A stretch of DNA of 64,000 nt from Terriglobales bacterium. GTDB lineage: Bacteria; Acidobacteriota; Terriglobia; Bryobacterales; Bryobacteraceae. This document shows, one piece after another, positions 26,377-34,475 of the stretch. The stretch's first letter is position 1. Every line of letters begins with the position of its first letter. Under the pieces are notes generated by a model. The model searched no databases and was not told the origin of the DNA. It saw nothing but the letters and a program-made list of their open reading frames with translations. The DNA is taken from positions 62,001 to 126,000 of the forward strand of contig JAIXQP010000043.1 in NCBI GenBank assembly GCA_027485675.1, in the 5' to 3' direction. Made by a program: the position numbers and the translations under genes.

Positions 26377-26489
26377 TTGATGAACCGCCTCCGATTCTCG
26401 GCACCTGGCCCCGGCTCTACACCGCCGTTCTGGTCTACCTCGTTGTGTTGATCGCCCTGTTCTACTGGTTTGGCCAGGCCTGGTCATGA
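26373..26489 (+). CDS. 38-residue single-span membrane peptide
   Basis: The frame starts at ATG 26373 inside the PIG-L stop (ATGA) and ends at TGA 26487-26489, overlapping the symporter ATG at 26486 (again ATGA). The peptide has an acidic, proline-rich N terminus (MIDEPPPILGTWPRLY), then one transmembrane helix of about 20 residues (AVLVYLVVLIALFYWF) and a short GQAWS tail. Four-base couplings on both sides argue strongly that it is translated. Small membrane partners of sodium:solute symporters are known elsewhere (DUF3311-type, YjcH with ActP), so an accessory subunit role is inferred. It has no recognised family. Confidence 0.65.
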   Translation: MIDEPPPILGTWPRLYTAVLVYLVVLIALFYWFGQAWS

Positions 26490-28132
26490 GACCTTTCGAC
26501 TGGGTAGTTCTCTTCCTTACTCTCGGCGGCATCATCTCCTACGGCCTCTGGCGGGCCCGCGGCAGCAACACGACCGACAAGTATCTCCGCGCCGGCAAGA
26601 CCATGCCGTGGTACGCCATGGCCCTCTCCATCATGGCGACGCAGGCTTCCGCCATCACCTTCATCTCGACGACCGGCCAGGCCTACGTGGACGGCATGCG
26701 CTTCGTGCAGTTCTATCTCGGCCTGCCCATCGCCATGGTGATTCTCAGCGTCACCGCCGTGCCCATCTTCCACCGGGCGAATGTCTATACCGCCTACGAG
26801 TATCTGGAGCAGCGGTTCGATAGCAAAGTCCGCCTGCTCGTCAGCATTCTCTTCCTCATCCAACGCGGATTAGCCGTCGGTCTGGCCCTGGCGGCCCCGG
26901 CCATTGTCCTCACAGTGATTCTCGGCTGGTCCGCCGAAGCCACCACGCTCTTCATGGGCGTTACCGTCATCGCCTACACCGTGGCCGGCGGCGTGAAGGC
27001 GATCACCTGGACCGACTTCCAGCAGATGCTCATCATGATGTTCGGCCTCGGGATGGCATTACTCACCGCCATCTGGATGCTGCCTTCGCACATCGGCTTC
27101 TTCGGGGCCTTGGAAGTAGCTGGCGGGGCAGGGAAGATCAACCCCATCGTCACCTCGTTTTCCTGGAACGACCGCTACAACATCTGGAGTGGCATCTTCG
27201 GCGGCATGTTCCTGGCGCTTTCCTACTTCGGCTGCGACCAGAGCCAGGTACAGCGCTATCTCACCGGCAGCTCCATCGCCCAGAGCCGGCTCAGCCTGCT
27301 GTTCAACGCGGTCGCCAAGATTCCCATGCAGTTCATCATCCTGTTGACGGGCTGCATCGTGTTTGCCTTCTTCACCTTTACCCAGCCGCCGCTGCTCTTC
27401 CAGAAGCATGCGCAGGCCAGCATTGAACTCTCCCCGGAGTATCCGGCGCTCAAGTCGCGCTACGACGCCGCTTTTGAAAAGCGACGCGCCGCGGCCGAGA
27501 ATATCTCCCGCGACCGCGTCGCCTATCAGGAGGCCGCGCGCGAGTTCGAAGTGGTCCGCAAAGAAGGCTCGAAACTCGCCGAACGAGTCCTCGGCGAAAA
27601 GGGCTTCAACGATACCAACTACATCTTCCTGAACTTCGTCACCACGTACCTGCCCGTGGGCCTGGTGGGCCTCGTCATCGCCGCCATCCTCGGCGCCGCC
27701 ATGTCGGTCATCTCAGGCGAGATCAATTCGCTGGCTACCGTATCGGTCATCGACGTCTACCAGCGCTATCTGAAGAAGGACGCCAACGACAGGCACTACC
27801 TTTGGGCCGCGCGGATTGCCACCGCTTTCTGGGGCCTCTATGCGGTGGTCACGGCCCAGTTCGCCCGCAACATGGGCTCGCTCGTCGAAGCCGTCAACCT
27901 CCTCGGCTCGTTCTTCTACGGCGGCATTCTGGGCGTCTTCGTCCTGGCGATGTACACCAAGCGGGTTGGCCCGTGGGCGGCCTTCATCGGCGTCATCGCC
28001 GGGGAGGCGGCGATCTTCACGTTGCACTTTAGCGGCATGGCGTCGTTCCTGTGGTACAACGTCGTCGGGTGCCTCGTGGTGATCGCCGTCGGCCTCGGCC
28101 TCTCGTTTGTCGAAAAGAAACAGCCCGCTTAA
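26486..28132 (+). CDS. Sodium:solute symporter (SSS family)
   Basis: The 548-residue protein has about 13 predicted hydrophobic spans. The N-terminal WVVLFLTLGGIISYGLW and YLRAGKTMPWYAMALSIMAT, and later YFGCDQSQVQRYLTGSS with GLVIAAILGAAMSVISGEINS, are typical of sugar/organic-solute:sodium symporters related to SglT and NIS. An insertion at about 310-380 is hydrophilic and helical, with many Glu, Arg and Lys residues, placed on one side of the membrane. The gene is coupled to the small membrane peptide and PIG-L deacetylase upstream, suggesting import of a deacetylated sugar. It ends convergently with glgC, overlapping by four bases. Confidence 0.9.
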   Translation: MRPFDWVVLFLTLGGIISYGLWRARGSNTTDKYLRAGKTMPWYAMALSIMATQASAITFISTTGQAYVDGMRFVQFYLGLPIAMVILSVTAVPIFHRANVYTAYEYLEQRFDSKVRLLVSILFLIQRGLAVGLALAAPAIVLTVILGWSAEATTLFMGVTVIAYTVAGGVKAITWTDFQQMLIMMFGLGMALLTAIWMLPSHIGFFGALEVAGGAGKINPIVTSFSWNDRYNIWSGIFGGMFLALSYFGCDQSQVQRYLTGSSIAQSRLSLLFNAVAKIPMQFIILLTGCIVFAFFTFTQPPLLFQKHAQASIELSPEYPALKSRYDAAFEKRRAAAENISRDRVAYQEAAREFEVVRKEGSKLAERVLGEKGFNDTNYIFLNFVTTYLPVGLVGLVIAAILGAAMSVISGEINSLATVSVIDVYQRYLKKDANDRHYLWAARIATAFWGLYAVVTAQFARNMGSLVEAVNLLGSFFYGGILGVFVLAMYTKRVGPWAAFIGVIAGEAAIFTLHFSGMASFLWYNVVGCLVVIAVGLGLSFVEKKQPA

Positions 28133-29382
28133 ACCGACATCGTGGCCACGTCCACGTGGCTGCGATGTCCTTCCACTACCACGATCCCGCTCTCGGTCAC
28201 GTGGTACCGCTTGGCGTCCTGTTCAAGGTCGTAACCAATCGTGGCGCCCTCGGGAACCCGAACGTTCTTGTCGAGGATGGCCCGCTTGATCTTGGCCCGG
28301 CGGCCAATGTCGCAGTTGTCGAAAACGATGGAGTCTTCAATCATCGCCCCGGCATGAATGCGGCAGCCCCGGCCAATCACCGAGTTCTTCACCGAACCGC
28401 CCGATAGAATCGTGCCGCCGGCCACAATCGAGTCGATGCCTACGCCGCGCCGCCCCTCTTCATCGAAGGTGAACTTCGCCGGCGGATCCTCGTAGCCCGC
28501 TGTACGCAGCCGCCACTCGCGGTTATACAGGTTCAGCGCCGGGTCCACCGACCGCAGATCCATATTCGCCTCGTAGTAGGCCTCCAGCGTACCCACGTCG
28601 CGCCAATACGACTGCGCTCCCGGCGGGTCGCCCGGAATCCGGTTCGTCTGGAAGTCGTAGGCAAACATCTCGCTCCGGCCGACGAGCGACGGCAGAATGT
28701 CCCGTCCGAAGTCGTGCGAAGAGTTTTCGTTCTCGGCGTCGGCGTACAGCTCCCGCAGCAGCAGCCCGGTGGAGAAGATGTAGTTGCCCATCGATGCAAA
28801 CACCTGGTCGGGCTTGCCCGGAATGGTCGGTGAGTTCGGGTTCTTCTCGTGGAAGCCCTGAATGCGGCCGTCCGGGCCGGCTTCAATCACGCCAAATTCG
28901 CTCGCGTACTGCTTGTCCACCGGAATCGCCGCCACCGTGGCCTGCGCCCGCTTCTGCTCGTGGAACTCAATCATCTCCCGGATGTTCATCCGGTAAATGT
29001 GGTCCGCGCCGAAGATGACCACCAGGTGTGGATCGGCCTGTTCAATCAGATTGATGTTCTGGTAAACGGCGTCGGCCGTCCCGCGATACCAGGTCTCCCC
29101 CGCCGATCGCATCTGCGCCGGCACGGGAATCACAAAGTGATTCTTCAGCAGTCCGCTGAACTCCCAGCCGTCACGGATGTGTTGCAGCAGCGACTGGCTC
29201 TTGAACTGGATCAGGACATAGGTCGAATAAACGCCCGAGTTCACCAGATTACTGAGCACGAAGTCGATGATTCGGTAGCGGCCCCCAAACGGTACCGCCG
29301 GCTTTGCGCGTTCCTTAGTCAACGGGTAAAGGCGGGTGCCTTTACCGCCGGCCAATACAAACGCTAGGACTCGAAGTTGCAT
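28129..29382 (-). CDS. glgC: Glucose-1-phosphate adenylyltransferase
   Basis: This enzyme makes ADP-glucose for glycogen synthesis. The 417-residue protein has the nucleotide-binding signature LAGGKGTRLYPLTKERAKPAVPFGG near residue 12, IDFVLSNLVNSG, the catalytic-region FGADHIYRM (about 124-132), EFGVIEAG and a C-terminal left-handed beta-helix (SVIGRGCRIHAGAMIEDSIVFDNCDIG). It starts with an ATG preceded by GGGAG about 11 bases upstream. Glycogen synthase is not present in the window, so the pathway genes are dispersed. It is convergent with the symporter. Confidence 0.95.
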   Translation of the reverse strand: MQLRVLAFVLAGGKGTRLYPLTKERAKPAVPFGGRYRIIDFVLSNLVNSGVYSTYVLIQFKSQSLLQHIRDGWEFSGLLKNHFVIPVPAQMRSAGETWYRGTADAVYQNINLIEQADPHLVVIFGADHIYRMNIREMIEFHEQKRAQATVAAIPVDKQYASEFGVIEAGPDGRIQGFHEKNPNSPTIPGKPDQVFASMGNYIFSTGLLLRELYADAENENSSHDFGRDILPSLVGRSEMFAYDFQTNRIPGDPPGAQSYWRDVGTLEAYYEANMDLRSVDPALNLYNREWRLRTAGYEDPPAKFTFDEEGRRGVGIDSIVAGGTILSGGSVKNSVIGRGCRIHAGAMIEDSIVFDNCDIGRRAKIKRAILDKNVRVPEGATIGYDLEQDAKRYHVTESGIVVVEGHRSHVDVATMSV

Positions 29383-29499
29383 GAATTCACGCTCCCGCTG
29401 GAACCGTTAGGCATCCCAGCAAATTGATCAAGAAAAACGACTGCCTTACTTTTATCCAACCACGTCCGCTCGCGCAAGTTCGGCCCCCGGTTGAAACGT

Positions 29500-29505
29500 T
29501 ACACT
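29500..29505 (+). promoter_or_regulatory. Candidate -10 element of the MmcQ/YjbR-like gene
   Basis: TACACT in a GTTACACTG context lies 10 bases before the ATG at 29516. The leader would be at most a few bases long and no Shine-Dalgarno sequence is seen. It lies in the 133-base divergent space with glgC, which otherwise shows only AT-richer sequence and no recognised site. Confidence 0.4.
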
Positions 29506-29515
29506 GCCATGTATC

Positions 29516-29869
29516 ATGAGCCTCTCCTGGGTCCGTTCCTTCTGCCTCCAACTTCCCGGTGCCACCGAAGAGCTGAAGTGGGAACACTTGGCCTTCTGCA
29601 TCGGTGGAAAAATCTTCGCCATCCAAGTGCTCGAACCAGACACCACCGCGCTCTCCTTCAAATGCACCCCGGAAGCCTTCGCCGAACTCACCGAACGCCC
29701 CTTCATCATACAGGCGCCCTACTGCGCCCGTGGACAGTGGGTCGCGCTCGAACGCCCCTCCGCCCTCCCGCGCCACGAACTCGAACCCCTTCTCCGCCAA
29801 GCCTACGAACTCATCCTCCGGAAACTGCCTAAAAAGAAGCAGGCAGAATTTACATCCTTGATGCCTTGA
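29516..29869 (+). CDS. MmcQ/YjbR family protein
   Basis: The 117 residues show the family's typical features: LPGATEELKWEHLAFCIGGKIFAI, then LSFKCTPEAFAEL and a C-terminal ALPRHELEPLLRQAYELILRKLPKK with basic residues. The fold (a CyaY-like/MmcQ domain) is often annotated as DNA-binding, although that has little direct proof. An ATG at 29509 is out of frame with the conserved protein. Its stop codon lies within the -35 box of the following PadR gene, so the two are functionally adjacent but probably separately started. Confidence 0.85.
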   Translation: MSLSWVRSFCLQLPGATEELKWEHLAFCIGGKIFAIQVLEPDTTALSFKCTPEAFAELTERPFIIQAPYCARGQWVALERPSALPRHELEPLLRQAYELILRKLPKKKQAEFTSLMP

Positions 29870-29912
29870 CGCTCTACATACCTAGATGCATGATGTATGT
29901 AGAGCATCAAGG
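29856..29912 (+). promoter_or_regulatory. PadR operator overlapping the padR-ADOP promoter
   Basis: A perfect 11-base dyad, GCTCTACATAC (29871-29881) and GTATGTAGAGC (29895-29905), surrounds a 13-base spacer. A second outer dyad, CCTTGATGC (29856-29864) and GCATCAAGG (29904-29912), is nested around it. A promoter TTGACG (29866-29871), 17 bases, CATGAT (29889-29894) lies inside the dyad, so bound repressor would cover spacer and -10. The ACAT-n-ATGT core fits PadR sites in general. Autoregulation is inferred. Confidence 0.75.
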
Positions 29913-29917
29913 TATTC

Positions 29918-30265
29918 ATGCCCCCCACCCCTGATCCCAAAGCCTCCGGCCTGCTCCAAGGCACCCTCGACATGATGATCCTGCAGGTCATCGCTCTCGA
30001 ACCGCAGCACGGCTACGCCATCGCCACCCGCCTGCAGCAGATCTCGAAGGATGTGCTCCAGGTCCAGCAGGGCAGTCTCTACCCGGCTCTCCATCGCCTC
30101 GAAAAGAAGGGCTGGCTCGCCGCCGAATGGAAGGAGTCCGAGCACGGCCGCATGGCGAAGATCTATTCGCTCACCAAAGCCGGCAAGAAGCAGCTCGCCG
30201 AAGAGGCCGAAAACTGGCGCCGCATGTCCGCGGCCATTGGTCTGGTCATGGGCACCGCCCGGTAG
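29918..30265 (+). CDS. PadR-family transcriptional repressor
   Basis: The 115-residue winged-helix protein has the PadR core LLQGTLDMMILQVIALEPQHGYAIATRL, a recognition region with QVQQGSLYPALHRLEKKGWL and a wing ending YSLTKAGKKQL. It is the short PadR-s1 type with one C-terminal helix for dimerisation. The ATG lies six bases after the palindromic operator. The ADOP permease gene follows after 10 bases with its own AGGAG site. PadR next to ADOP permeases is a recurrent acidobacterial arrangement. The protein probably represses both genes; the ligand is unknown. Confidence 0.92.
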   Translation: MPPTPDPKASGLLQGTLDMMILQVIALEPQHGYAIATRLQQISKDVLQVQQGSLYPALHRLEKKGWLAAEWKESEHGRMAKIYSLTKAGKKQLAEEAENWRRMSAAIGLVMGTAR

Positions 30266-30275
30266 GAGCACTTCG

Positions 30276-32912
30276 ATGTCGCAAGCCGATCAGCAGTTGC
30301 ACGACGAGTTCGAACACCACCTCCGCCTGCGCGCGGCCGAACTCGAAGCCTCCGGCCTCCCGCCCGCCGAAGCCCTCCGCCAGGCCCGCCTCGAGTTCGG
30401 CCCCGTTGAGTCGCTCAAGGAAGAGTGCCGCGAACAGCGCCCTGCCTTCTGGCTCTTTGACCTCGGCCGCGACATGCGCCACACGCTGCGCCTGCTCCGC
30501 CGTTCGCCGGTACTCGCCGCCGCCGCCATTCTCTCTCTCGGCCTCGGCATCGGCGGCAACACCGCCATCTTCGCTCTCATTGACTCCTTGCTGCTCCGCG
30601 AACTGCCCGTCGAACGGCCTGCCGAACTCTACGCCGTGAAATGGAAAGCCGGCAAGGAGCCGCCCATTCAACGGATGACCGGGGCCATTCAACGCGCGCC
30701 CGCCGGCGAAACCGGGAGCGTAGGCAACCCCTTCTCTTTCGCGGCCTACGAACAATTACGCGCGCAGTTGTCATTGGCGGCCTTTCTCGACTCTCAACTG
30801 GCCAGCGTGCGCGCCAGCGGCAGCGCGGAGTCGGCTTCGGTGCAGGCCGTCTCCGGCAACTACCATCAACTCCTCGGCGTTCCGCCCTACCGCGGCCGCC
30901 TCCTCCGCGGGGATGACGATACCCCCGGCGCTCCGCCCGTCGCCGTCGTCAGCCATCGCTACTGGACCAACCAACTGGCCAGTGACCCGTCCACCATCGG
31001 CCGCACGATTCGCATCAACAGCCACGCCTTCGAAGTGGTCGGCGTTACGCCCCCGGCCTTCTATGGCCACGAGGTGGGCGCCTACCCCGATCTCACGATC
31101 CCCCTCCGGCACGTCCCCCTCCTCGGCGGCTACCTGCAGGAAAAAGACCAGCCCTTCACCAACGCCGGCTACTGGTGGGTTAAGCTTCTGGCTCGGGTTC
31201 CCGGGGGAGCCACGCCGACGGAACGGCAGAACGCCGCTTTTGTGGCGAGCTTGGCCGAAGCGCCGGCGGATGCCCAATCCACCCCCACGCTCCGCTTCGA
31301 ACCCGCCGCCGAAAGCCTCAGCGGCATCCGGCGCCAGTTCTCCGAACCGCTGCGCCTGCTGATGGGCATGATGATCCTCGTCCTGTTCATCGCCAGCGCC
31401 AACGTCGCCAATCTCCTGCTCGCCCGCGCCGTCGCCCGCGACAAAGAGATTCTCGTCCGCCTCTCGCTGGGCGCCTCCGCGGGCCGCCTCATGCGTCAAT
31501 TCCTTGCCGAGTTCCTGGTCCTCGCTCTCCTCGGCGCCGCCTTCGCCCTGCTCTTTGCCCAGGGCCTCGTGGGCCTCCTGATCCCGCTGCTCCCCGGCCA
31601 CCAGGAGATCCAACTGCTGGTCGGTGGCGGACTCGACCTCCGCATCCTCGGATTCACGGCTGCCGTCGCGTTCCTGGTGACGTTGCTCTTTGGCATCTGG
31701 CCCGCCCGCCAGGCCGCCACCCGCCAACTCCAGCCCGGCCTCCCCCAACGCAAGACCCGCTTCACCGGGGTCCTCCTCGTCGCGCAGGTCGCCCTCGCCA
31801 CCGTTCTCATCGTCGGCGCAGGGCTCTTCGCCGCAACCCTGCAAAACCTCTATCGCACCCAGTTCGGGTTCCAGAAGGAACGCCTGATCCTCTTCACCGT
31901 CGACACTCTCCAGGCCGGAACCAAGCCGGCCCAAGCCTACCCCTTCTACCGCGACTTCCAGCGGCGGCTCGCCGCGCTGCCGGGCGTCTCCCTGGCCTCC
32001 GCCTCCGTGGTACGGCCGCTCAGCAATGGTGGCTGGTGGGATTCGGGTGGCGTCCCCGGCGCCGCCAAGCCGGTGCAGTACGCCGTCCACCCCTCGCTGC
32101 CCGGGTATCAGGAAACCCTCGGCCTCCAACTCCGTTCCGGCCGCTTCCTGGTCGAAGCGGACCAGAAGGCGCCGGTCCCGCGCGTGGTCATCAACCAATC
32201 GCTCGCCCGCAAACTGTTCGGGACGGAAGACGCCCTCGGCCGCACCTTCCACCAGGGACACCGCGGCTCCGGCCCCCTCGTGGAAGTGGTCGGCGTCGTT
32301 GCCGATGCCCGCTATGAGAGCGTGCGTGGAGACTGGATTCCCACCGTCTACCGGCTCCTCCATCCGGACCGCGATTTCGAAGCCGGCGATCTCACCTTCG
32401 TCCTCCGCACCGCCGTCGAACCCGCGAGTCTCGCCCCCGCCATCCGCCAGCTCGCGCCCGAACTCCCCATCGTTGAGCTGCGCACTATGGACCAGCAGGT
32501 CGATACCCTCCTGCGCCAGGAGCGCCTCTTCGCCCTCCTCTGCGGCGGCTTCGCCCTGCTGGCTTTGCTCCTGGCTTCGCTCGGTTTATTCGGCGTTCTC
32601 TCCTACCGCGTCAACCGCCGCGAAACCGAAATCGGCATTCGCCTCGCCCTTGGCGCCCCGCGCTTCACTCTCTGGCGCATGGTGGTCGCCGAAGGTTGGC
32701 GCTGGGTCGCCGCCGGCGCCGTCCTCGGCCTTTGCGGCGCCGCCCAGTTGACCAAACTCGTCCAAAGCTATCTCTACGGCCTCGAGGCCGCCGACCCCGT
32801 CAACTGGCTTGCTCCGCTCACTCTGCTCCTCGCCTCCGCCGCCGCGGCCGTGGCGCTCCCCGCCTGGCGGGCCTGCCGCCTCGATCCCATGACGGCTTTG
32901 AGGCGCGACTAA
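30276..32912 (+). CDS. ADOP-type (MacB/FtsX-like) duplicated permease
   Basis: The protein has about 878 residues. A cytoplasmic prefix of about 70 residues (LHDEFEHHLRLRAAELEASGLPPAEALRQARLEFG) precedes a first MacB periplasmic core with a TM helix near LAAAAILSLGLGIGGNTAIFALID. Then comes an FtsX domain (MILVLFIASANVANLLLARA, about 370-390), a second periplasmic core and a second FtsX domain (LFGVLSYRVNRRETEIGIRLALGAP near the C terminus). There is no ATPase. This is the acidobacterial duplicated orphan permease architecture. The ATG at 30276 is chosen over upstream frames because AGGAG overlaps the PadR stop just before it. The role may be export of peptides, antibiotics or lipoproteins, but substrates are unknown. 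Confidence 0.9.
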   Translation: MSQADQQLHDEFEHHLRLRAAELEASGLPPAEALRQARLEFGPVESLKEECREQRPAFWLFDLGRDMRHTLRLLRRSPVLAAAAILSLGLGIGGNTAIFALIDSLLLRELPVERPAELYAVKWKAGKEPPIQRMTGAIQRAPAGETGSVGNPFSFAAYEQLRAQLSLAAFLDSQLASVRASGSAESASVQAVSGNYHQLLGVPPYRGRLLRGDDDTPGAPPVAVVSHRYWTNQLASDPSTIGRTIRINSHAFEVVGVTPPAFYGHEVGAYPDLTIPLRHVPLLGGYLQEKDQPFTNAGYWWVKLLARVPGGATPTERQNAAFVASLAEAPADAQSTPTLRFEPAAESLSGIRRQFSEPLRLLMGMMILVLFIASANVANLLLARAVARDKEILVRLSLGASAGRLMRQFLAEFLVLALLGAAFALLFAQGLVGLLIPLLPGHQEIQLLVGGGLDLRILGFTAAVAFLVTLLFGIWPARQAATRQLQPGLPQRKTRFTGVLLVAQVALATVLIVGAGLFAATLQNLYRTQFGFQKERLILFTVDTLQAGTKPAQAYPFYRDFQRRLAALPGVSLASASVVRPLSNGGWWDSGGVPGAAKPVQYAVHPSLPGYQETLGLQLRSGRFLVEADQKAPVPRVVINQSLARKLFGTEDALGRTFHQGHRGSGPLVEVVGVVADARYESVRGDWIPTVYRLLHPDRDFEAGDLTFVLRTAVEPASLAPAIRQLAPELPIVELRTMDQQVDTLLRQERLFALLCGGFALLALLLASLGLFGVLSYRVNRRETEIGIRLALGAPRFTLWRMVVAEGWRWVAAGAVLGLCGAAQLTKLVQSYLYGLEAADPVNWLAPLTLLLASAAAAVALPAWRACRLDPMTALRRD

Positions 32913-32926
32913 CACCGGGTGATAAT
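32898..32926 (+). promoter_or_regulatory. Promoter of the Gfo/Idh/MocA gene inside the ADOP 3' end
   Basis: TTGAGG (32898-32903), a 17-base spacer and GATAAT (32921-32926) give a good sigma70-like match. The ATG at 32938 follows 11 bases after the -10 box, so the transcript would have at most a few leader bases. The -35 lies within the ADOP coding sequence. Confidence 0.6.
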
Positions 32927-32937
32927 GAAAGCTCCCT

Positions 32938-33948
32938 ATGCGACTTGCCGTTATCGGACTTGGCTTTATGGGCAGCACCCACCTGAAGGCGCTGCAGAAT
33001 CTTCCCGGCGTCGAACTCGCCGCCGTCGTCAGTAACGACCCCAAGAAACTCGCGGGCGATCTGAGCGCCATTCAAGGCAACCTCGGCGGCCCCGGCGAAG
33101 TCCTCGACTTCTCGAACGTCAAGCAATACAAGACGCCCGAAGAAGCCTTCGCCGACCCCACCATCGACGCCGTCGATCTCTGTCTCCCCACCGACCTCCA
33201 CGCCCCGCTGTCGATCGCCGCTCTCCGCGCCGGCAAGCACGTGCTCGTCGAAAAGCCCATGGCCCTCGATCTCGCCCAGTGCGACGAGATGATTACCGAA
33301 GCCGAAAAGGCCGGCCGTGTCCTGATGACCGCCCAGGTCCTCCGCTTCTTCCCCGCCTACACCGCCCTCCGCGCCCAATTGACCTCCGGCAGCCTCGGCC
33401 AGGTCCGCTCCGCCCTGTTCCGCCGCCGCTGCGCCGCTCCCTTCTGGAGCCAGTGGCTCAAGAACTCCACCAAGTCCGGCGGCGGGGTCTTCGACCTCCT
33501 CATCCACGACATCGACATGTGCCTCCACCTGTTCGGCATGCCCGAAGCCGTCAGCGCCACGGGCTATGAAAACCTCGAGGCCGGCATCGACTTCATCAAC
33601 GCGACGCTCCACTATCCCGACATCGCCTCTGTCATCGTCACCGGGGGCTGGCACCACCCGAAGTCCTATCCCTTCTCGATGGAGTACACCGTCTCCGCCG
33701 ACGGCGGAACCATCGACTACTCCACCGACAACCGTCCCCCCACGCTCTACAAGTTCGATGGCGAAAAGGAAGCTCTCGACCTCGAGACCGTCGACGGCTA
33801 TGCCGCCGAAATTGCCTACTTCGCCGAGTGTGTCAACGAAGGCAAGCAGCCGCTGGTCTGCTCCCCCCGCGATTCGGCCAACGCCGTTCATCTCGCCCAC
33901 GTGCTCCTGGCCTCCCGCGCCGCGGGTGGTCAAAGACTCACGCTGTAA
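32938..33948 (+). CDS. Gfo/Idh/MocA family oxidoreductase
   Basis: The 336-residue NAD(P)-dependent oxidoreductase has an N-terminal Rossmann motif (LAVIGLGFMGSTHLKAL), the DAVDLCLPTDLHAPLSIAALRAGKHVLVEKPMAL segment with the Glu-Lys-Pro signature, and the C-terminal alpha/beta domain containing GGGVFDLLIHDIDMCLHLFG with the H-D-x-D region near residue 190. Members act on sugars, inositols or sugar acids. It is followed five bases later by a membrane-anchored SRPBCC protein, so the two may be co-transcribed. Substrate is unknown. Confidence 0.92.
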   Translation: MRLAVIGLGFMGSTHLKALQNLPGVELAAVVSNDPKKLAGDLSAIQGNLGGPGEVLDFSNVKQYKTPEEAFADPTIDAVDLCLPTDLHAPLSIAALRAGKHVLVEKPMALDLAQCDEMITEAEKAGRVLMTAQVLRFFPAYTALRAQLTSGSLGQVRSALFRRRCAAPFWSQWLKNSTKSGGGVFDLLIHDIDMCLHLFGMPEAVSATGYENLEAGIDFINATLHYPDIASVIVTGGWHHPKSYPFSMEYTVSADGGTIDYSTDNRPPTLYKFDGEKEALDLETVDGYAAEIAYFAECVNEGKQPLVCSPRDSANAVHLAHVLLASRAAGGQRLTL

Positions 33949-33953
33949 GGCTT

Positions 33954-34475
33954 ATGCTCTCCAGCTACTTCCGGCTTCTGCTCCGCATCCTCCTCGGAAC
34001 CGCCCTGCTGCTCGGCGCTGTCGTCGCCATCGGCTACGCCCTGAGTGAGAAGCACACGGTCTCCCGCGAATCCGAACTCGCGGCCCCGCCGGAAGTAGTC
34101 TGGAACACCATCACGGACTTCTCGAACGCGCCCAACTTCCGCTTTCAACTCTCCCGCGTCGACGTCCTCCCCGCGCAAAACGGCCTCCCGGCCTGGCGCG
34201 AAGTGGAACGCAACGGCGAGGCCGTCACCTTCGCCGTCACCGAAAGCAAGCCGCCGAAGAAACTCGTCGTCCGCATCACCGGCGACAATCAACCCTTCGG
34301 CGGCACCTGGACCTACGAACTCACCCCGGCCGGCGCCGGCACCCGCCTCAAGATCACCGAGAACGGCGAGATCTACCATCCCATCTACCGCTTCGTCTCG
34401 CACCTCTTTCTGAATCAGGCGTCCACCATCGAAGAGTTCTTGCGCGCGCTCGAAACCAAGCACGGCAAAGCCTAA
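33954..34475 (+). CDS. SRPBCC family protein with N-terminal membrane anchor
   Basis: The 173 residues start with one transmembrane segment (LLLRILLGTALLLGAVVAIGYAL). A START/Bet v1-like (SRPBCC) domain follows: ESELAAPPEVVWNTITDFSNAPNFRF, then GGTWTYELTPAGAGTRLKITENG and a C-terminal helix. This fold binds hydrophobic ligands in a cavity, and the polyketide_cyc2-like type is common and usually uncharacterised. The ATG at 33954 lies five bases after the oxidoreductase stop. Its end overlaps the opposite-strand gene by four bases. Confidence 0.85.
   Translation: MLSSYFRLLLRILLGTALLLGAVVAIGYALSEKHTVSRESELAAPPEVVWNTITDFSNAPNFRFQLSRVDVLPAQNGLPAWREVERNGEAVTFAVTESKPPKKLVVRITGDNQPFGGTWTYELTPAGAGTRLKITENGEIYHPIYRFVSHLFLNQASTIEEFLRALETKHGKA

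Noticed and set aside
30771-32363. 530-codon minus-strand frame
   Set aside because: It is the antisense of the ADOP permease, with strongly biased Glu/Gly composition typical of a shadow frame.
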